Counted from the stretch's first letter, positions 24,829 to 33,828 are shown. The stretch: 64,000 nt of DNA from Methylobacterium hispanicum (GCF_022179285.1 NZ_BPQO01000004.1:62001-126000); one strand, 5' to 3'. The notes: a model not told the origin generated them from the letters alone. Made by a program: numbers and translations.

Positions 24829-25672
24829 GACGGAGCGAGGCGTGGCGGGCGAACCCGGCAAGGTGGAGCGTTTCCTCTCCCGGTATCCCGTGTTCACGCG
24901 GCAGCAGTTCCGCGACACGGTCGGAGCCGGGCAGGCGACGAACACGCCAGACAGACTGCTCGGCTACCACGTGTCCGCAAAGCGGATCATGCATGCGGCT
25001 CCAGGCGTCTACGCCGCCGTGCCGCCGCATCTCGATCCCGCCTCCTACATGCCCGACGCCGTCCTGGTCGCGTCGATGATCCGGGACGACGGCATCCTCG
25101 CCTACCACTCGGCGCTCTCCCTGCACGGCCTCGCCTATTCCGAGGGCGGAGAGATCCAGGTGCTCAGCTGCGGCAGACCGGGGCATGTCGACACCGTCTG
25201 CGGTCCGGTCCGTTTCGTGACGCAATCGGCCGCCCTGAGACGGGCCGAGCGGGAGAACGACGGCATCGAGACCATGGACAGACGCGGTCTCGACGTCCGG
25301 GTCACCGGGGTCGCACGTACGATCGTCGACTGTCTCGAGCGACCCGATCTGGCCGGCGGCCCCGAGGAGATCGGCCACGCCCTGGGCTCGGTCGAGTTCG
25401 TGGACGTCGAGGCCGTGCTCGACACGACTTTTGCGCGCGACAGCCGTACCTTGGCCGCGCTGGTCGGATGGTGGCTCGAGCGTCGACGGGAGGATTTCCT
25501 GGTCGACGACGAGTCCCTGGCCCGCCTCCGGGAGGTCGCTCCGTCCGTGCCACGGCCCGTCATGGGCGTGGACCCGGACGCCGGCGTCCGGCTCGGAGAT
25601 TGGAACCTGATCGTTCCCTCGGAGCTGGCGGGGCCGGCGTTCGAGGACGTGGACCCGGGGATGCGGCCGTGA
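24827..25672 (+). CDS. abiEi: AbiEi-type antitoxin / transcriptional repressor
   Basis: A 281-residue protein whose N-terminal 90 residues form a winged-helix domain typical of AbiEi (KVERFLSRYPVFTRQQF, LGYHVSAKRIMHAAPGVYAA), followed by the larger antitoxin domain (AYHSALSLHGLAYSEGGE, VTGVARTIVDCLERPD). I use the ATG at 24827, where the typical domain begins and where operator site 3 ends; an in-frame GTG at 24779 would translate the operator itself. AbiEi represses its own operon through inverted repeats and neutralises AbiEii. It overlaps abiEii by GTGA. Confidence 0.85.
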   Translation: MTERGVAGEPGKVERFLSRYPVFTRQQFRDTVGAGQATNTPDRLLGYHVSAKRIMHAAPGVYAAVPPHLDPASYMPDAVLVASMIRDDGILAYHSALSLHGLAYSEGGEIQVLSCGRPGHVDTVCGPVRFVTQSAALRRAERENDGIETMDRRGLDVRVTGVARTIVDCLERPDLAGGPEEIGHALGSVEFVDVEAVLDTTFARDSRTLAALVGWWLERRREDFLVDDESLARLREVAPSVPRPVMGVDPDAGVRLGDWNLIVPSELAGPAFEDVDPGMRP

Positions 25673-26661
25673 TCTCGATCGAACGCCTGGAGCGGATCGC
25701 CTCCGAGCACGCCTTCCAGGCCGCGACGACGGAGCGGGTGATCCGGCTCACGGACGTCCTGCAGCGCCTCGCCAAGGATCCGGTGGTGGGCAAGGCGACG
25801 GCGCTCAAGGGCGGGACCGCGCTCAACCTGTTCTATCTCGGTCTCGACCGGTTGTCGGTGGACATCGACCTCAACTTCGTGGGGGCGTCCGACCGCGAGA
25901 CGATGCTGAAGGACCAGAAGGTCGTCAACGAGCGCATCCCCCGTCTCATGAAAAGTTGGGGCTACACGGTCACGCGCGATGCCTCGGCGGAGCATGCCGG
26001 CGGCAAATGGAGGTTCCGGTATTCCTCGGCCTACGGACGCCAGGGGACGCTGGAGATCGACGTGAACTACCTCTACCGGACGCCCTTCTTCGGCGTTCAT
26101 GCGCTCGACAGCTTCGACCTCGGAGGTTACGCCGCCCGCAACGTCCAGGTCGTCGACCTTCATGAGATAGCGGCCGGCAAAATGGTTGCTTTCGTTGCGC
26201 GCAGAGCTTCCAGAGACCTCTTCGATGCTTGGCGCCTGCTGCATACCGACGGCATCGATTGGGCTCTCGTCAAGAACGCCATGTGCGCGATCGGCGCGGC
26301 GTCCCGTGATCTCGACTGGCGCAACGTCGGTCTCGACGGCTACGACTACGACCTCAACGATTTCCAATCGAAGCTCTTGCCTTGCGTGAAGCGCGGCATG
26401 ATCGAGGAGGCCGGTGGCGCCGACGCGTGGTGCCGGCGCGTCCTTGAGGAATGCCAGGACCGCCTGTCCGATCTCTACCGGCCCGACGAAAGACAGATGC
26501 GCTTCCTCGACCTCGTCTATGAGGAGGGCCGCGTGGACGCCACCCTGCTCGACCTGCCCGAGACCGTGCAGGCGAACGTCCAGACGTTCCCGGCCCTGCG
26601 CTGGAAGGCCCACAACGTCGCGAACCACGTTTCCCGGAGCGCGCCTGGTCCACGCCTGTGA
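25669..26661 (+). CDS. abiEii: AbiEii nucleotidyltransferase toxin
   Basis: A 330-residue DUF1814-type protein. The nucleotidyltransferase signature ALKGGTALNLFYLG (GGT at 48-50) is followed by LSVDIDLNF (VDIDL at 64-68), giving the catalytic Gly and two Asp residues. The later EIAAGKMVAFVARRASRDLFD motif (near 165-185) is also typical. The protein appears complete. AbiEii toxins modify tRNA or other substrates and cause growth arrest in phage-infected or plasmid-free cells (type IV toxin-antitoxin). Starts with GTG in a GTGA overlap with the antitoxin gene and ends before a hairpin at 26749. Confidence 0.88.
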   Translation: MISIERLERIASEHAFQAATTERVIRLTDVLQRLAKDPVVGKATALKGGTALNLFYLGLDRLSVDIDLNFVGASDRETMLKDQKVVNERIPRLMKSWGYTVTRDASAEHAGGKWRFRYSSAYGRQGTLEIDVNYLYRTPFFGVHALDSFDLGGYAARNVQVVDLHEIAAGKMVAFVARRASRDLFDAWRLLHTDGIDWALVKNAMCAIGAASRDLDWRNVGLDGYDYDLNDFQSKLLPCVKRGMIEEAGGADAWCRRVLEECQDRLSDLYRPDERQMRFLDLVYEEGRVDATLLDLPETVQANVQTFPALRWKAHNVANHVSRSAPGPRL

Positions 26662-26748
26662 GCGGTCGTCGACATGGCCCGCGCGCTCGGACGGGCCGGA
26701 AAGGATCCGTTGCGGACCGACGCTCGGGCGCGGCTCCGGCTGCGGAGC

Positions 26749-26779
26749 CCGCTGGGGCGGCGTCCCGTCGCCCCAGCGG
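26749..26779. terminator. hairpin terminator between convergent genes
   Basis: CCGCTGGGGCG (26749-26759) and CGCCCCAGCGG (26769-26779) form an 11-bp stem with a 9-nt loop, between abiEii and the convergent gene ending at 26831. No T-tract is present. Confidence 0.65.
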
Positions 26780-26830
26780 TGGGCCACCGGCGCACGAGGC
26801 GATCCCGGCGCCGCGCGGAGCGGGCGGGCC

Positions 26831-27067
26831 TCAATACAGGCTCCGACCGGTCTTCTTCCGGAACTCCGCTTCCGAGGCGTAGCGCTTGAAGCCGTCGGTT
26901 CCGAGGGTCTCGATGGATCCCCCGAAGATGCGCCGGTAGCGGATCCAGCCCGCATTGATGAACGTCGGGTCGTCCTTGAGCCGGACCGCGATCAGCTGAT
27001 CCCTGATGTCTTTGAGGACGCACCAGATGAGATAGCCGACGACGAAGATACCTGCATAAGCGTCCAT
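26831..27067 (-). CDS. small single-pass membrane protein, 78 aa
   Basis: MDAYAGIFVVGYLIWCVLKD provides an N-terminal membrane helix of about 16-18 residues, followed by a soluble basic tail (RDQLIAVRLKDDPTFINAG, TDGFKRYASEAEFRKKTG). The orientation is probably N-out/C-in because Lys/Arg follow the helix. GGAGGA lies 5 bases before the ATG, which supports the start. Family unknown; no partner gene on the same transcript is evident. Confidence 0.65.
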   Translation of the reverse strand: MDAYAGIFVVGYLIWCVLKDIRDQLIAVRLKDDPTFINAGWIRYRRIFGGSIETLGTDGFKRYASEAEFRKKTGRSLY

Positions 27068-27128
27068 CGCGTCCTCCTGCAGCGTGGGTCAGCCGGCCAA
27101 GGCCCCATTCCGCCACGTCGATGTTGGG

Positions 27129-27572
27129 TCAGTAGCAATTCGCGACGCGTTCATTGAGCGTGACCTTCCCGAACAGACTCAGATCGGACAACTCGTTCGT
27201 GCTGAAGACCGTGAGTTCCACGACATCGTCCCTCTTCATGTTCAGTTCCCGCCACGTCACGACGTTGATCATCTTTCCTTCGCTGAGTGCCCACGCGGCG
27301 AGATGTGCGTTTCCTTCGACGGGGTCTTTCGCGGTCAGCCGAAAAATGAGGGCCTCCTGCGACCCGTTGCGCTTGTTGAGGATGCGGCAGGAGATGGGGG
27401 AGGGGGAGGGGGAGGCGGAGGCGGAGGCGCTCGGACGGGCAGGCGCATCGCCCGTGGATAGCGCCGCGTACCGGCCAGCCACGTTCTGCGCGGAAGCGGG
27501 AAGGGACGAGGCCGGCATCATGGCGGCCAGAGCGAGCGGGAGTGCGAGAAGAGAGGCGTGAAGCTGGCGCAT
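27129..27572 (-). CDS. small secreted protein with Ser/Pro/Ala repeat linker, 147 aa
   Basis: A signal peptide (MRQLHASLLALPLALAAMMPAS) is followed by a linker of alternating residues, SASASASPSPSP (about residues 48-59), encoded by a G-rich hexamer-like repeat on the plus strand. The mature C-terminal domain (CRILNKRNGSQEALIFRL, NVVTWRELNMKRDDVVEL) looks beta-rich and ends ERVANCY, giving two Cys that could pair. Function unknown. It is one of four secreted-protein genes preceded by the same cis-element (27620-27664). Confidence 0.7.
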   Translation of the reverse strand: MRQLHASLLALPLALAAMMPASSLPASAQNVAGRYAALSTGDAPARPSASASASPSPSPISCRILNKRNGSQEALIFRLTAKDPVEGNAHLAAWALSEGKMINVVTWRELNMKRDDVVELTVFSTNELSDLSLFGKVTLNERVANCY

Positions 27573-27619
27573 GGCGGGGTTTCCGGTCGAAAGATCGCTG
27601 GGTCTTGCCCACGCTCTTC

Positions 27620-27664
27620 CTCAGCGGAGAGCCGCAGCCGTTTTCGCGGAGGCGTCGAAAAAAA
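27620..27664 (-). promoter_or_regulatory. shared secreted-protein promoter element, copy 1
   Basis: On the minus strand the element reads T7 tract (27664-27658), A4 tract (27644-27641), then GCGGCTCTCCGCTGAG ending at 27620, 47 bp before the ATG at 27572. The spacing from the CTCAG end to the two tracts is 21 and 38 nt, nearly the same as in the other three copies. Confidence 0.7.
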
Positions 27665-27857
27665 GTTTCGGAGGGACCGATGCGGCCTCGGAGGGGAAAG
27701 GCTGCTTCCGATGAGACCGTCGCGCCGACGGCAGCTTGGTGCGCCGAGCGCGGCGGCTGCAGGAACGAAGCCAGCCGTCCGTGCCCGGCGTCCTCGGTGG
27801 GCCGCGTCGGGGGGGGGGGCGGAGCGGGCGACGAGGGGATCGCCCGTGCGACCGCGG

Positions 27858-28400
27858 CTATCCGTCCGGCTGCGTCTTGCGCACGAAGAAGCCTTCGGCG
27901 AACGGATCGCGGAGCGCCTCGACGAGACGGCGTCCCTCCGGCGTGGACTGGTCGACGAACTCGAACAGCTCCCCGTCGGCGTCCGGCGCGAACTGGAACA
28001 CCAGCTTCTCGGCACCGGCCGCGGACATCACGATGAGATCGACGGGGTGGTCACGCCGGTCCTCGTCGAGCACCACGAGGAGGCTGACCTGTTCGGCGTC
28101 GTCTTCCGACAGGGTCAGCACGCCGCCGTCGAAATGCCGGCGCAGCAGATCCCCGCTGCTGGCCGCGGCCACCGCCGGGAGCTCGGCGACGGCGAGCCGG
28201 GACATCAGCTCCCTGTAGCTTCGCACGAGGTGGGAGTTGGCGAAGAGCTGACGCGTCTGATCGGCGGTCAGGGACCCGGAGCCGCCATGGACGAAGCGGA
28301 CGATGTCCCCGACGCCCAGGAGGCCGCGGCGCGGCTCCGCCTGCCGGCCGAGCGCGATGCCTGCGTAGATGCGATCCGCGAGATCGAGATCCTCAGCCAT
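27858..28400 (-). CDS. hypothetical protein, 180 aa
   Basis: Starts MAEDLDLADRIYAGIALG and contains GVGDIVRFVHGGSG, a helical ADQTRQLFANSHLVRSYREL section, and a beta-rich C-terminal half (LSLLVVLDEDRRDHPVDLIV, KLVFQFAPDADGELFEFVD) ending FFVRKTQPDG. It is soluble, acidic and not recognised. It is divergent from the 678-residue gene with 79 bp between starts, so the two may be co-regulated. A run of eleven G lies about 40 bp beyond its stop (27809-27819). Confidence 0.6.
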   Translation of the reverse strand: MAEDLDLADRIYAGIALGRQAEPRRGLLGVGDIVRFVHGGSGSLTADQTRQLFANSHLVRSYRELMSRLAVAELPAVAAASSGDLLRRHFDGGVLTLSEDDAEQVSLLVVLDEDRRDHPVDLIVMSAAGAEKLVFQFAPDADGELFEFVDQSTPEGRRLVEALRDPFAEGFFVRKTQPDG

Positions 28401-28415
28401 AGCACGCCCTCGACG

Positions 28416-28443
28416 TTCCCTGGGGCACCCTGGCTGCTATATT
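28416..28443 (+). promoter_or_regulatory. probable promoter of the 28480 gene
   Basis: TTCCCT (28416-28421), 16 bp, then TATATT (28438-28443), lying 36 bp upstream of the ATG at 28480, in the short divergent gap. Confidence 0.45.
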
Positions 28444-28479
28444 AGGACATCTCGTCGCCAACGCCCAACGCGCCGGACA

Positions 28480-30516
28480 ATGACGATCGAAGCGGTGTCC
28501 GCCCCTACCCAGCAGCTGATCGACGTCATCCAGACCACGATAGATCAGGATGGCGGCCGGTGGTTGGACTCCGACCTCGGGGCCAAGCTGAAATTCATGA
28601 TCCTTACCCGGTCGAGGGATCTGGATACCCAGATCGACCGTGCGGTGAGGCTCGCGGCGGTCCTGAATGCCTGCGACCGGCAGGGATACATGAACTTCAT
28701 GTACCTGAAGGTTCGTCGCATAAGCGTCGGAAACGTCCGCGCGCATATCGGCAAGTCTTTTCAGGCGGACCTTCTTGAAGGCGCATGTGAGATCCGCTTC
28801 AAAAAAACAAGAAGGAGGACCCGGGATTTCATAGATGGAGACTTCGTAATCACTCCTGAAGGAGTGGCCCCCACGGGGGCTTCGGGCTTTGAAACCATCG
28901 AGCTCCCTGAACTGATCGAATTCGCCGCCGACGGCCCGATGTCCTTCTTCGGCAAGCCGTACACGATCGGCTTCGGGCAGATCCCCCTTGCTCTGGCGGT
29001 CCTCGACTTTCTTCACAACTCGCTCGGCTTCGGAGGCGAGAGGGGCGTCGCGCCCCTGGTCGACGGCATCCGGAAGGGCGCCGCTGCCGGAGCGGCCGAC
29101 GACGCGGCCCTCGCCCTCAGGGGGGCGATGAAGGCGTGGCTCGACGAGCGCATGGCCGGCACGTACCCGATCCGACAGTCCCTGGTTCTCAGGAGCTTCC
29201 TCCAGGATTTCTCGAAGGCCGGGGTCGAATTCCATCGGCTTGGAACGGCGGACGGCGCGTCGATCGAGCGGATCTCGATCGCGATCAGGGGCGAGCATGC
29301 AGGAACCTTCGACGTCGAGGATTGGCACCGGCGTCGTTGGCCGGAGGCATACCGGGGCTTCCTGGGAGGCGGCGTCGCAGGACGGTCCGCCGGTTCCATG
29401 CGCCAAGATGTCTACTCGGACCTCATCGACGACGATTCGATCCTCCTGTTCTGGGAATTCGCCATCCGCAGCGAGAGCATCGACGCCGGCCAGATCGGCA
29501 TGCTGCGCTATCGTTCGGCAGCCTGCGCGCTCCTGGACTACAGGCGGGCCCTCCTTCTGTCCGCGGTCGAGAAGGCTGCCGCGACGGCCGCGAGCCTCAC
29601 GAATGCCGAGGGGGGCGACATCGGGGTCAGGGACGCGAGGTCTTCCATCGCTGCGCCGGCGGAACGCTGGTCGGGACATGGGGACGATTCCACATACGAC
29701 GGATACGACGACGAGGGGCGGGAGGACGGCGCCGAAACGAGCGGTAGGCAGGCCCCCGCAGGTCTGACGGCCGTGGACGGCGACGCGGGGGAATGGCAAT
29801 CGCCGCTCGCCTACTTCACCACCGGGCCCGCGAAGCCGGTGAAGTGGCTCGCCGGCACCAACTTCGAGCTTCTCAAACTCGCGATGGGTGGAAGCGGCCA
29901 GCAGCACGCCCTGTTCGGAGGAGCCAAGCCCAGCCGGATGTTCGCCAGGACGCTCGCTCGACATGTCGGCATCGGCGCCATCCAGGAAAGGTTGATCCAG
30001 GGCGCGGAATGGGACCGGATCTGGGACGGAGAGGCCGACCCGTATCTCGACCTGAGCGCGAAGATCAAATGGCTGCGCAGAGTGACCCGGGATCTGGTCT
30101 ATGCGACGGCGCATGCCCTGATCCTCCGCGAAGAGCATGCGCTGGCGATCATCGTTCTCCGCAAGATCGAGCCCGATCTGATCAAGCAGACTTTCGCCGG
30201 GCGTCCTCCCGCGATGGATGTCGGACGTCTCGCGCGGCATATCGCCGAGCAGCTGCAGGCCGGCGCGGGCGAGGCGGGCAGGCGCATGCTGGAGGGCTCC
30301 AAGGCGACCGCCCGCGCCGGCTTCAGAGCCGTGGATCGGGACGACGACGTCTTCACCGACGACCTCCGTGATGGATCCGAATACGTCTTCGAGTTGTTCC
30401 GGGAAGTCGACGAGCTCGCGGACTGGTTCGATGGATTCGCCACCGGCGCCTATGCGCGCGATGCCGACCGGTTCGCGACGACCCTGACCATGATGTACGG
30501 CCAGGATCGCCGCTAA
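28480..30516 (+). CDS. large hypothetical protein, 678 aa
   Basis: Not recognised. The first 100 residues contain FMILTRSRDLDTQIDRAVRL and YMNFMYLKVRRISVGNVRAH. The next part (ELPELIEFAADGPMSFFGKP, IPLALAVLDFLHNSLGF) is mixed alpha/beta. A disordered acidic linker (about 400-440, with GDDSTYDGYDDEGREDG) splits it from a C-terminal half that is almost all helix (LLKLAMGGSG, KIKWLRRVTRDLVYATAHA, DYVFELFREVDELADWFDGF in part). There is no P-loop, signal or membrane segment. The start at 28480 follows a weak ribosome site; longer in-frame upstream codons are Arg-rich noise. It is divergent from the 180-residue gene. Confidence 0.7.
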   Translation: MTIEAVSAPTQQLIDVIQTTIDQDGGRWLDSDLGAKLKFMILTRSRDLDTQIDRAVRLAAVLNACDRQGYMNFMYLKVRRISVGNVRAHIGKSFQADLLEGACEIRFKKTRRRTRDFIDGDFVITPEGVAPTGASGFETIELPELIEFAADGPMSFFGKPYTIGFGQIPLALAVLDFLHNSLGFGGERGVAPLVDGIRKGAAAGAADDAALALRGAMKAWLDERMAGTYPIRQSLVLRSFLQDFSKAGVEFHRLGTADGASIERISIAIRGEHAGTFDVEDWHRRRWPEAYRGFLGGGVAGRSAGSMRQDVYSDLIDDDSILLFWEFAIRSESIDAGQIGMLRYRSAACALLDYRRALLLSAVEKAAATAASLTNAEGGDIGVRDARSSIAAPAERWSGHGDDSTYDGYDDEGREDGAETSGRQAPAGLTAVDGDAGEWQSPLAYFTTGPAKPVKWLAGTNFELLKLAMGGSGQQHALFGGAKPSRMFARTLARHVGIGAIQERLIQGAEWDRIWDGEADPYLDLSAKIKWLRRVTRDLVYATAHALILREEHALAIIVLRKIEPDLIKQTFAGRPPAMDVGRLARHIAEQLQAGAGEAGRRMLEGSKATARAGFRAVDRDDDVFTDDLRDGSEYVFELFREVDELADWFDGFATGAYARDADRFATTLTMMYGQDRR

Positions 30517-30526
30517 GTCCGGCGAT

Positions 30527-31000
30527 CTACCGGCAGGACGGGATCTCCACCACCAAGCTGCCGACCGCGTGCGTCCGCTGCGGCAGACCGGTGTCGCAGA
30601 GAGGCACGTGCTTGAAGATCCTGCTGTCGGCACCGGTATAGACGCTGTGGGACTGGGACGATCCGAACTGGTACTGCTTGATGTCCAGGTTTCTTCCGCG
30701 TGCCTCCAGCGTCGTGTCCGCGTGGTCCCCGACGGAGACCGCGTCGACCGTGATGCCCGACCCCTCCACCTCGACCTCCGCCGTTCCCCAGTCGCCGCGC
30801 TTGTCGAACGAGAGACGGTTGGAAATCCGGTTTCCATGGAGGCTCTGCCGCAGCCGCTCGAAACGCGCGGCCCTGGCGGCGGCGTCCCACGGGACCGAGA
30901 CGCCCGCGGGATCCGGGAGGTCGGCTGCGAAGGAGGGGCTGCCGAGCAAGGACGTCGCGAGCACGACGGCTGCCAGGTTGACGAGACTGTTCTTCGGCAT
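30527..31000 (-). CDS. small secreted protein, 157 aa
   Basis: The start at 31000 gives a proper signal peptide (MPKNSLVNLAAVVLATSLLG, cleavage after FAA). The mature protein has LRQSLHGNRISNRLSFDKRG, TAEVEVEGSGITVDAVSVG, a GRNLDIKQYQFGSSQS stretch and two Cys near the C-terminus (LCDTGLPQ, IPSCR). It looks beta-rich; function unknown. The gene is convergent with the 678-residue gene, 10 bp apart, and is preceded by copy 2 of the shared element at 31052-31097. An AGGAGAGAACG ribosome site precedes the ATG. Confidence 0.68.
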   Translation of the reverse strand: MPKNSLVNLAAVVLATSLLGSPSFAADLPDPAGVSVPWDAAARAARFERLRQSLHGNRISNRLSFDKRGDWGTAEVEVEGSGITVDAVSVGDHADTTLEARGRNLDIKQYQFGSSQSHSVYTGADSRIFKHVPLCDTGLPQRTHAVGSLVVEIPSCR

Positions 31001-31051
31001 CGTTCTCTCCTGTGGGGCCGGGCGTGCTCTGCGCTCCGGCTGCACGTGATC

Positions 31052-31097
31052 CACAGCCGAGAGCAGGCGCGGGTTTTCCCGAGGACCCGCCGAAAAA
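31052..31097 (-). promoter_or_regulatory. shared secreted-protein promoter element, copy 2
   Basis: Minus-strand order: T5 tract (31097-31093), A4 tract (31077-31074), then GCTCTCGGCTGTG ending at 31052, 51 bp before the ATG at 31000. From the CACAG end to the tracts is 22 and 41 nt. This copy is the most diverged: CGG replaces CCG in the CCGCT half. Confidence 0.62.
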
Positions 31098-31115
31098 GCG
31101 ACCCGGTCCGACGGA

Positions 31116-31880
31116 TCAGCCCCGTGGGCCGTGACCTGGGCGCGGCGGATCGGCTCTCCGGAGACGACCGTCCGGCGCGAGAGCCAGAATCCCGGCGAGA
31201 GCGCCGCGGACGATGGGCGACCAGGACGAGAAGTTGCGCCCGTAGCCGACCGCCTCGGCCAGAGTGACGCCGTCGGCCGGCAGATGGGCTTCCACGGCCT
31301 GTCCGAGCCGTCCGCGCTCGTCGTCGGGCATTCCCTCTCCGAGGCGTGCCAAAGTCTGAAAGAGACCGTCGTCGGGGGCCGATGCGGAAGCGCTGCGGGG
31401 GAGGCGGAGATTGCCGACGAGACCTGCGGCATCGACGATGCGTCCCGCCGCGAGGAGCTTTCCGGCCTTCGTCGGCACGTACAGCGTCGGACGCCACGTC
31501 CGCGGGTCCTGACGCGTCGTCCTCGCAGGCTCCCAGGCTGGAGCGAGCAGACCGCAACGGACCAACCGTCCGAGAAGCGATCCCGAGACGATCCGAGGCG
31601 TCCCCACCCTCAGGGAGAGCTGCGCCGCGGGTACGCCGGGGTCCGTCGAGAGGACCGGCAGGCCAGCCTCGCACCGCGCGAGAACGCGCGCGGCGGCCGA
31701 GTCGGCCGCGATCTCCGCCAGGAGGCGCCGATTGCCCGCGACGTCGGCGAGACGCTCCTCCGCCGTCGCGAGCGCGCTCTCCGTCGCCATCACGCGGGCG
31801 AGCTCGTCCGCGGACAACTCGACCAGCGGGACGCGGAAGGAGCCCGGACCCGCCGTCTCGGCGCCCGATGCGGCGTCCAT
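31116..31880 (-). CDS. hypothetical protein, 254 aa, last gene of the helicase operon
   Basis: The product has an alpha-helical N-terminal half (ELARVMATESALATAEERLADV), then PAAQLSLRVGTPRIVSGSLL and RTWRPTLYVPTKAGKLLAAG, which may be a winged-helix-like fold, and an acidic/Arg-rich C-terminus. No family is recognised. It starts 13 bp after the stop of the PcfJ-like gene on the same strand, so it belongs to the same transcript. A plus-strand frame also spans this region, but its translation is Arg/Pro-rich and lacks structure. Confidence 0.55.
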   Translation of the reverse strand: MDAASGAETAGPGSFRVPLVELSADELARVMATESALATAEERLADVAGNRRLLAEIAADSAAARVLARCEAGLPVLSTDPGVPAAQLSLRVGTPRIVSGSLLGRLVRCGLLAPAWEPARTTRQDPRTWRPTLYVPTKAGKLLAAGRIVDAAGLVGNLRLPRSASASAPDDGLFQTLARLGEGMPDDERGRLGQAVEAHLPADGVTLAEAVGYGRNFSSWSPIVRGALAGILALAPDGRLRRADPPRPGHGPRG

Positions 31881-31893
31881 CCCCGGCCGCCCG

Positions 31894-33828
31894 TCATCGG
31901 GCCGCGTGGAGCGCGACGAGGCGACGTCCGGTCAGCGAGGACGAGAGGTCCTGGATGTCGGCCCGGGCCAGGAAGTCGGGCAGCGTCAGCTGCTGCATGG
32001 ACTTCACCAGGAACGGCTTCCAGGCCGAGAAGGCACGCTCCAGGCGGTCCTCCTCGCGCCAGTCGTAGAGGGCCCCGCGGGCGACGTCGTCGGACCAGCG
32101 CTTGCGTTCCCGGGTCGTGACCTCGCGGATCATCTCGTGGTTGATCGGGATCGCGCCGGTGCGCAGGCCGTCCAGGTACCACGCCCATGCCGCCTGGGCC
32201 TCGCGGCAGGGCACGGAGTTCCTGGCGCTGCTGTGCTCGTTCACCGTCACGTCGGTCGTGCCCTGGGGAACGCCTTTGATGCTCGGCGTGGACAGACGCT
32301 CGAACGTCCCGTCCCGCTGGTTCACCCGCCGGATCGAGAGGACGTGCATCTTCCCCTGTCGGCAGTACGATTCCTTCGTGGCGACGCAGTGGTTGAGGCC
32401 GTGCGAACCGTCCGCGTTCAGGGTGGAGACTGAATCATACTGGTGCACGCCCCAGCCGCGCCCTTCGTCGGCGAGCGCCCTGGGGTCGGTCAGCGGCACG
32501 ACGTGGAGCCCGTTCGGAGCCACCATGCCGCTGGCGATCGGCGCCCAGCCGTCCTCCGCCACCTTCCGGCTGATCTCCTCGATCAGGACGGCGTCGCCGC
32601 CGCGGATCACGGCGAGCATCTCCATGGCGCGACCGTGCCACGCCCGGGTCGCCAGGAAGGCTCCCGGGGCCGACTTCGAGCCGATCAGGATCTGGGCGGC
32701 GACCTCGCGGGCCTGCCGGCGCTGGATCTCGCCGACGATCGGCATCTGGTCGGAGACCGTGGCCGCGGCCGGCAGCACCAGCGTGCGGGCCATGGCATCG
32801 ACCATGTGCACGAGATCGGCGCAGGCCGCGCGCAACGCGTCCGCGCTCTCGTCGGGCGGAGGCGGATTCCCGTGCCAGCGGGCCAGCTCCTCGCCATCCA
32901 GGCCCTGCGGAGGGCGCCGGTCCATCGCGGCCTTCGCGGCACGCTTGCGGAACTCCGTCCACTTGCCCTGGGAATCGGCTGCGAGCACGTCGAAGGTCAG
33001 GCCGACCGACGGCAGCAGACGGCCGACCGTCGAGGCCACGGCAGAGAACGCCTCGAAATCACCCTTGGTGCGCGGCACGTTCTGCGGGGAGATGGTGCCC
33101 AGCGCCTCCGCGAGATGCTCGGGCGCCATGTCGTCGGCAGGCCAGTCCACCCCCTGCAGGCGCTTCAGCGCCGCCTTGGGCAGGGCGGGGCGGCCGTCCT
33201 CGCGTCGGCCCAGCGCCATCTCCAGCGCGTCCGCTAGCGAGCTGCCGGCGTCGATGCGCATCTTCACGGTCGGCAGCCGCGCCATCGTGCCGGCGAGAAG
33301 CGGGTAGGTGTCCGCCGCCTGCCGCCGGTGATCGGCCTTCGGACCGTCGCCCGCGAAGAACAGGTACGAGGAGACGTCGATCCGTTCGGCGGCCCGCAGG
33401 GCGCGCAGAGCCCTGGCGTCGATCCGACCGCGCACCTCTTCGAAGCCCGCAGCGTCGAGCAGGTACCCGGCCGCGACGGGATCCTCCCGCGCGGCGTCGG
33501 GCCCCACGAGCGCCGCCAGCGCGCCGTCGAGCGGAACGTCGCGGCCCGGGACGAGCCCGAATCCGGCCAGCAGCGGAACGAGATTGGCGTCCTCGCGCGG
33601 CTCGGCGTTCACGAGGGTCAGGAGTTCGGCAGCGATGCCTTCGGCGCCGCCCTCGACGGCCGAAGCGGACAGCGCGACCGGACCGGCGCCGAAGGGGACG
33701 CCCTCGGCGTCCGCCCCGATCAGCCAGCCTACCGCGTCGGACGGTTGCCCGGCGGACGGCCGCGCCAGGACCACGAAGGCCGGATCGTCGCCGATCCGGA
33801 CGGGGGCGTAGGCTGCGTCCGGGTTCAT
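31894..33828 (-). CDS. PcfJ-like protein, 644 aa
   Basis: The C-terminal third carries a motif of the PcfJ-like family: HGLNHCVATKESYCRQG followed by KMHVLSIRR (HCV near residue 477), then VTVNEHSSARNSVPCREAQ. PcfJ was named from a conjugation operon of Enterococcus, and members recur on conjugative elements; the biochemical role is unknown. The N-terminal 450 residues (MNPDAAYAPVRIGDDPAFVV...) are family-specific with no other domain visible. The start is fixed by an ATGA overlap with the helicase stop and a GGAGGGACC ribosome site. Co-transcribed with the helicase gene. Confidence 0.7.
   Translation of the reverse strand: MNPDAAYAPVRIGDDPAFVVLARPSAGQPSDAVGWLIGADAEGVPFGAGPVALSASAVEGGAEGIAAELLTLVNAEPREDANLVPLLAGFGLVPGRDVPLDGALAALVGPDAAREDPVAAGYLLDAAGFEEVRGRIDARALRALRAAERIDVSSYLFFAGDGPKADHRRQAADTYPLLAGTMARLPTVKMRIDAGSSLADALEMALGRREDGRPALPKAALKRLQGVDWPADDMAPEHLAEALGTISPQNVPRTKGDFEAFSAVASTVGRLLPSVGLTFDVLAADSQGKWTEFRKRAAKAAMDRRPPQGLDGEELARWHGNPPPPDESADALRAACADLVHMVDAMARTLVLPAAATVSDQMPIVGEIQRRQAREVAAQILIGSKSAPGAFLATRAWHGRAMEMLAVIRGGDAVLIEEISRKVAEDGWAPIASGMVAPNGLHVVPLTDPRALADEGRGWGVHQYDSVSTLNADGSHGLNHCVATKESYCRQGKMHVLSIRRVNQRDGTFERLSTPSIKGVPQGTTDVTVNEHSSARNSVPCREAQAAWAWYLDGLRTGAIPINHEMIREVTTRERKRWSDDVARGALYDWREEDRLERAFSAWKPFLVKSMQQLTLPDFLARADIQDLSSSLTGRRLVALHAAR

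Noticed and set aside
26186..26389. Short plus-strand frames inside abiEii
   Set aside because: They are in other frames of a complete nucleotidyltransferase gene and have Ser/Thr/Arg-rich products.
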